A stretch of DNA of 64,000 nucleotides from Ensifer sp. WSM1721 (lineage in GTDB: Bacteria > Pseudomonadota > Alphaproteobacteria > Rhizobiales > Rhizobiaceae). The position numbers and the translations under genes are program-made. The notes beneath the pieces are model-generated. The model searched no databases and was not told the origin of the DNA. It saw nothing but the letters and a program-made list of their open reading frames with translations. Shown in pieces: positions 60,247-64,000 of the stretch. The DNA is taken from positions 2,418,001 through 2,482,000 of the forward strand of contig NZ_CP165782.1 in the NCBI RefSeq assembly GCF_000513895.2. Direction: 5' to 3'. Numbering within the stretch: position 1 is the stretch's first letter; every line of letters starts with the position of its first letter.

Positions 60247-61701
60247 ATGAGCACCGTCATCAAGGGTGGAACCATCGTTACCGCCGACCTGACCTACAAG
60301 GCCGATGTCAAGGTCGAAGACGGCAAGATCATCGAGATCGGGCCTAACCTCTCCGGCACAGAGACGCTGGACGCGACCGGCTGCTATGTCATGCCAGGCG
60401 GCATCGATCCGCACACGCATCTCGAAATGCCCTTCATGGGCACCTATTCCTCCGACGATTTCGAAAGCGGCACGCGCGCGGCCCTTGCCGGCGGCACGAC
60501 CATGGTCGTCGATTTCGCGCTGCCCTCGCCCGGTCAGTCGCTGCTCGAAGCGCTCACCATGTGGGACAACAAGTCGACGCGCGCCAATTGCGATTATTCC
60601 TTCCACATGGCGATCACCTGGTGGGGCGAGCAGGTCTTCAACGAGATGGAGACCATCGTCAAGGACAAGGGCATCAACACCTTCAAGCACTTCATGGCCT
60701 ATAAGGGCGCGCTGATGGTGGACGATGACGAGATGTTCTCCTCGTTCCAGCGCTGCGCTGCACTTGGCGCCCTGCCTCTGGTCCATGCCGAAAACGGCGA
60801 CGTGGTGGCGCAACTCCAGGCGAAGCTGCTTGCGGAAGGCAACAACGGCCCCGAGGCGCACGCCTATTCGCGCCCGGCGGAAGTCGAAGGCGAGGCCACC
60901 AACCGCGCTATCATGATCGCCGACATGGCCGGCTGTCCCGTCTATATCGTCCACACCTCGTGCGAACAGGCGCACGAGGCGATCCGGCGTGCCCGCGCCA
61001 AGGGCATGCGCGTCTTCGGCGAGCCCTTGATCCAGCACTTGACGCTGGACGAAAGCGAGTATTTCAACAAGGACTGGGACCACGCCGCCCGGCGGGTGAT
61101 GTCGCCGCCCTTCCGCAACAAGCTGCACCAGGACAGCCTTTGGGCGGGGCTTGCCTCCGGCTCGCTGCAGGTGGTCGCGACCGACCATTGCGCCTTCACG
61201 ACGGCGCAGAAGCGCTTCGGTGTCGGCGATTTCACCAAGATCCCGAACGGTACCGGCGGGCTTGAAGACCGCATGCCTATGCTCTGGACCTACGGCGTCG
61301 CGACCGGCCGCATCACCATGAACGAATTCGTGGCGGTGACCTCCACCAACATCGCCAAGATCCTCAACATCTATCCGAAAAAGGGCGCGATCCTCGTGGG
61401 TAGCGACGCCGACCTCGTCGTCTGGGACCCGAAACGCTCGAAGACGATCTCGGCGAACACCCAGCAATCGGCGATCGACTACAACGTCTTCGAGGGCAAG
61501 ACCGTCACCGGCCTACCGCGCTTCACGCTGACGCGCGGCGTCGTTGCGATCGAGGAAGCGACGGTCAAGACGCAGGAGGGCCATGGCGAATTCGTCCGGC
61601 GCGACCCGTTCCCGGCGGTCAGCACCGCACTTACGACCTGGAAGGAAGTGACGGCGCCGCGGGCGGTGCAACGTACCGGCATCCCGGCGACCGGGGTGTG
61701 A
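60247..61701 (+). CDS. hydA: dihydropyrimidinase
   Basis: 484 aa, normal for D-hydantoinase/dihydropyrimidinase. Metal ligands: His-x-His in GGIDPHTHLEMPFMG, the carbamylated Lys in FKHFMAYKGALMVDDDEM, His in PLVHAENGD and YIVHTSCEQAHEA, and Asp in VVATDHCAFT. It opens the dihydrouracil/dihydrothymine ring, the second step between PreTA and HyuC. Confidence 0.92.
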   Translation: MSTVIKGGTIVTADLTYKADVKVEDGKIIEIGPNLSGTETLDATGCYVMPGGIDPHTHLEMPFMGTYSSDDFESGTRAALAGGTTMVVDFALPSPGQSLLEALTMWDNKSTRANCDYSFHMAITWWGEQVFNEMETIVKDKGINTFKHFMAYKGALMVDDDEMFSSFQRCAALGALPLVHAENGDVVAQLQAKLLAEGNNGPEAHAYSRPAEVEGEATNRAIMIADMAGCPVYIVHTSCEQAHEAIRRARAKGMRVFGEPLIQHLTLDESEYFNKDWDHAARRVMSPPFRNKLHQDSLWAGLASGSLQVVATDHCAFTTAQKRFGVGDFTKIPNGTGGLEDRMPMLWTYGVATGRITMNEFVAVTSTNIAKILNIYPKKGAILVGSDADLVVWDPKRSKTISANTQQSAIDYNVFEGKTVTGLPRFTLTRGVVAIEEATVKTQEGHGEFVRRDPFPAVSTALTTWKEVTAPRAVQRTGIPATGV

Positions 61702-61729
61702 TCTAGGTGACCGGGATAGGCTGCTAGCG

Positions 61730-62242
61730 ATGTATGCTCATGAGCGGGAGAACTGGTTTCCACGGCTACACGCGGCGGCCGTCCTCGGGGGCACCTACAC
61801 GGCCTTCGTGATGTTAATATTCGCCGAGCCTCAGTCGATTTCCGGTGTCTCTTTCCTGGTTCTCATTCCGGCCGGCATTCTGTTGCCGTTCTTCGCATCT
61901 CTGGTCGCATTCGCTGTCTTCGCTCCGGTAAGTTTCGGACTTTACCGGCTCATGGAGCGGTTTGGCCGACGAAATCTGAGCGACCATTGCCTTGCTGGTG
62001 TCGTGTGCGTCACGCTGACATTCGCGTTCATTTGTCTGGCGGCATATGTGGCCTCTCTTGTCGAAAATGCCCCTGAGCCACCGGAGGATATCGGCCTCTA
62101 TGGCCAGCCATTCGGACGGCAGGATCAATTATTTTTCGTGGCCTGCGCGATCAGTGGCGCGGCAGGTGGAGCCGCCTTTTATCTCGCACGGAAGACTGGA
62201 AGCTCAGGAGACCCGGCGAAGGCAAACGGAGAGCGTTCATAG
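61730..62242 (+). CDS. membrane protein of unknown function
   Basis: 170 aa. Four hydrophobic segments: about residues 12-32, 38-62, 88-108 and 132-152. The loop between 3 and 4 is acidic (ENAPEPPEDIG). It follows hydA by 28 bases and may be co-transcribed, but GC content and codon use look slightly different. No family recognised. Confidence 0.6.
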   Translation: MYAHERENWFPRLHAAAVLGGTYTAFVMLIFAEPQSISGVSFLVLIPAGILLPFFASLVAFAVFAPVSFGLYRLMERFGRRNLSDHCLAGVVCVTLTFAFICLAAYVASLVENAPEPPEDIGLYGQPFGRQDQLFFVACAISGAAGGAAFYLARKTGSSGDPAKANGERS

Positions 62243-62356
62243 ATGGTTCAAGTGCTGTCAACTCAGTCATTGCCGCCCGCCTCTGCCAACTCGATTGATT
62301 TTACCTCCGCAAAGGCGGAGATGGAGGACTTGCGGCAAATAGCGGCAATCTCCGCC

Positions 62357-62767
62357 TCAGGACACCAGCCCATCCAGTTCGGGAAGCAGCACGACGCTCT
62401 CCTGCTCGTTCGGATCTGTCCGGGCGATCACCGCCGTGCAGGGACTGTCGGAGAGGTTTGCCGGCAGGTGCGGCACGCCGGCAGGGATGTAGAACATCTC
62501 GCCGGTCTTGACGATGACATGCTCTTCGAGCCGCTCGCCGAACCAGGTGTGCGCCTCGCCGGAAAGAACGTAAATGGCCGTCTCGTGGCTCTCGTGGAGG
62601 TGCGCCTTGGCGCGCGCACCGGGCGGCATCGTCAGGAGATGCATGCATATGCCGGTGGAGCCTACCGTCTCCGCGGCAATGCCTTCGAAATAGTCGAGTC
62701 CCTGCTTGCCGGCATAGGCATCGCCGGGGCGAACCACGCGACAGCCAGGATTGGGTGATCGAGCCAT
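62357..62767 (-). CDS. cupin-domain protein
   Basis: 136 aa from the ATG at 62767. A single double-stranded beta-helix: motif 1 ARAKAHLHESHETAIYVLSGEAHTWFG (metal His-x-His...Glu) and motif 2 TGEMFYIPAGVPHLPANLS (His). Such small cupins are isomerases, dioxygenases or binding proteins. It is divergent from the ABC ATPase gene. Possible role in metabolising the transported substrate; unproven. Confidence 0.82.
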   Translation of the reverse strand: MARSPNPGCRVVRPGDAYAGKQGLDYFEGIAAETVGSTGICMHLLTMPPGARAKAHLHESHETAIYVLSGEAHTWFGERLEEHVIVKTGEMFYIPAGVPHLPANLSDSPCTAVIARTDPNEQESVVLLPELDGLVS

Positions 62768-62888
62768 GAGTGTTCTCCAGAATTCGCTGAAAAACCAGCA
62801 ACAGAAGTCGTCAGCGGCAAATCCCCGATTGCATGTTGCGGGTGCGGATAGCAGTCTGACACAGACAAGCCATGATGAGAATCCACTG

Positions 62889-63680
62889 ATGACATCCAAT
62901 CCCGCCTCCGTGGTCACGGCCCGGAATCTCGGCCTGACGTTTGAGACCAGCGACGGGCCGGTCAACGCACTTACCGGCGTGAACCTCGATGTGGCGAAGG
63001 GCGATTTCGTCTCCTTTATCGGCCCGTCCGGCTGCGGCAAGACCACGTTCCTTCGCGTCATCGCCGATCTTGAAAAACCCACCGCCGGCACGATCGCCGT
63101 CAACGGCATGACCCCGGAGGAAGCCCGCCGGCGGCGCGCCTATGGCTATGTCTTCCAGGCGCCCGCCCTTTATCCTTGGCGCACGATCGAGAAGAACATC
63201 GCGCTGCCGCTCGAAATCATGGGCCATTCCAGGCAAGAGCAGAAAGCGCGCATCGAGCGCACGCTGGAGCTCGTCAACCTCTCGGGCTTCGGCAAGAAAT
63301 ATCCGTGGCAGCTCTCCGGCGGCATGCAGCAGCGCGCGTCGATCGCCCGCGCTCTCGCTTTCGACGCCGATCTTCTTCTGATGGACGAGCCCTTCGGCGC
63401 TCTCGACGAGATCGTCCGCGACCACTTGAACGAGCAGCTTCTGAAGCTCTGGGCCCGCACCGACAGGACGATCTGCTTCGTCACCCACTCCATCCCGGAG
63501 GCCGTCTATCTCTCGACAAAGATCGTCGTCATGAGCCCGCGCCCCGGGCGCGTGACGGATATCATCGAATCGACGCTGCCGAAGGAACGGCCGCTCGGCA
63601 TCCGCGAGACGCCGGAGTTCCTGGAGATTGCGCACCGCGTGCGCGAGGGTTTGAGGGCGGGACATAGTTATGATGAGTAG
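62889..63680 (+). CDS. ABC transporter ATP-binding protein (NitT/TauT type)
   Basis: 263 aa from the ATG at 62889; the open frame upstream overlaps the cupin gene and is not coding-like. Walker A GPSGCGKTT, signature LSGGMQQRASIARAL, Walker B LLMDEPFGALDE, switch VTHSIPEAVYL. This is the NitT/TauT/SsuB/ThiZ subfamily, which imports nitrate, sulfonates or pyrimidine precursors. Lying next to pyrimidine breakdown genes, uptake of a pyrimidine-like compound is a fair guess. Confidence 0.85.
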   Translation: MTSNPASVVTARNLGLTFETSDGPVNALTGVNLDVAKGDFVSFIGPSGCGKTTFLRVIADLEKPTAGTIAVNGMTPEEARRRRAYGYVFQAPALYPWRTIEKNIALPLEIMGHSRQEQKARIERTLELVNLSGFGKKYPWQLSGGMQQRASIARALAFDADLLLMDEPFGALDEIVRDHLNEQLLKLWARTDRTICFVTHSIPEAVYLSTKIVVMSPRPGRVTDIIESTLPKERPLGIRETPEFLEIAHRVREGLRAGHSYDE

Positions 63681-63775
63681 CTGTCGAGTGGGACTGACAC
63701 CTCCTCCGCGACCCCTCTCCACAAGGCGGCCATGCGCCTCGAACAACGCACCGCTTGCGACCGGAGGAGGCGGCC

Positions 63776-64000
63776 ATGATGCATAAGCCGAGTTTCATCC
63801 GAGACAAACTCCTCCCTATCAGCACCGTCGTCCTCCTGCTGATCGCCATCTGGTACATCGCCGCCGTCTTCCTGAACGCCCCTTTCGAGCGCGATACGGC
63901 AGCGCGTGCCGGAACCGAGATCGCGTTCTCCGATCTTGTCCGCAACACGATGGCGCAGGAACGGCCCGTGCTGCCCGCCCCGCACCAGGTCATTGCCGAA
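63776..64000 (+). CDS. ABC transporter permease, N-terminal part (cut by window end)
   Basis: 75 codons are visible from the ATG at 63776, with GGAGGAGG upstream. One membrane helix (LLPISTVVLLLIAIWYIAAVFLN) is followed by a periplasmic segment and PVLPAPHQVIAE. The PAPHQV segment is typical of NitT/TauT permeases just before the first conserved core helix. It is the partner of the ATPase 95 bases upstream. Confidence 0.75.
   Translation, partial: MMHKPSFIRDKLLPISTVVLLLIAIWYIAAVFLNAPFERDTAARAGTEIAFSDLVRNTMAQERPVLPAPHQVIAE

Noticed and set aside
58969..61467. 832-codon minus-strand frame opposite hyuC and hydA
   Set aside because: It is the reverse shadow of two clear plus-strand genes; its product is a low-complexity Arg/His/Asp-rich sequence.

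Overview
The window reads as a rhizobial genome, most likely Sinorhizobium/Ensifer. Coding DNA is GC-rich with tight operons, and several loci match organisations I know from S. meliloti: idhA, the smo sorbitol/mannitol operon with mtlK, the hmuPSTUV haem locus, the RpoE2/NepR/PhyR general-stress module, and preTA with hyuC/hydA pyrimidine catabolism and a CyaX-type cyclase. Species cannot be fixed from the sequence. The mix is notable: in S. meliloti idhA and the only tRNA-Arg(CCG) are on pSymB while smo, hmu and rpoE2 are chromosomal. The window could therefore come from a relative that keeps the ancestral arrangement.

Layout. 1-2253: end of a LysR-type regulator, a small J-domain-like protein, a small membrane protein, then idhA behind an IolR-type box. 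2307-7072: ROK repressor divergent from a xylose-type ABC transporter (binding protein, permease, ATPase), with a perfect palindrome at the promoter. 7342-7418: tRNA-Arg(CCG), followed by an AT-richer accessory segment (about 7.4-11.1 kb) that starts with a frameshifted transposase relic. This segment carries a five-gene, minus-strand, overlapping operon: GNAT, ASCH, ASCH, a highly divergent RuBisCO-large-subunit-like protein, and a membrane protein. I recognise no described system with this composition, and it is the most novel item here.

11.2-13.7 kb: DUF488 protein, Met/Arg-rich EF-hand protein, BBE-type FAD oxidoreductase. 13.9-19.9 kb: nucleotide-sugar cluster (rfbF, rfbG, C-methyltransferase, 3,5-epimerase-like, SDR, hexapeptide acyltransferase, CmcI-like methyltransferase), probably making a CDP-linked 3-C-methyl-6-deoxyhexose for surface polysaccharide. 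19.9-26.3 kb: dipeptidase plus a complete peptide ABC transporter. 26.6-29 kb: small membrane proteins, SMR efflux pump with TetR regulator, truncated haemoglobin, DUF423 protein. 29-36 kb: haem iron region with HmuQ-like haem oxygenase, DUF2325 protein, TonB, HmuP and HmuSTUV, with two TGA-N9-TCA (RirA-type) boxes in its two promoter regions.

36.2-40.8 kb: DUF883 and holin-like proteins, HWE kinase, RpoE2 (EcfG), NepR and PhyR with divergent EcfG promoters; two copies of a double-hairpin repeat flank the module. 41-51 kb: the smoC/EFGKS-mtlK-HAD-kinase polyol operon. 51.3-62 kb: PreT/PreA dihydropyrimidine dehydrogenase, an alcohol dehydrogenase/LysR pair, a cyclase fused to a 2Fe-2S domain, a RutR-like regulator with its operator, then N-carbamoyl-beta-alanine amidase and dihydropyrimidinase. 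62.3-64 kb: cupin, ABC ATPase and a truncated permease, probably a pyrimidine-related importer.
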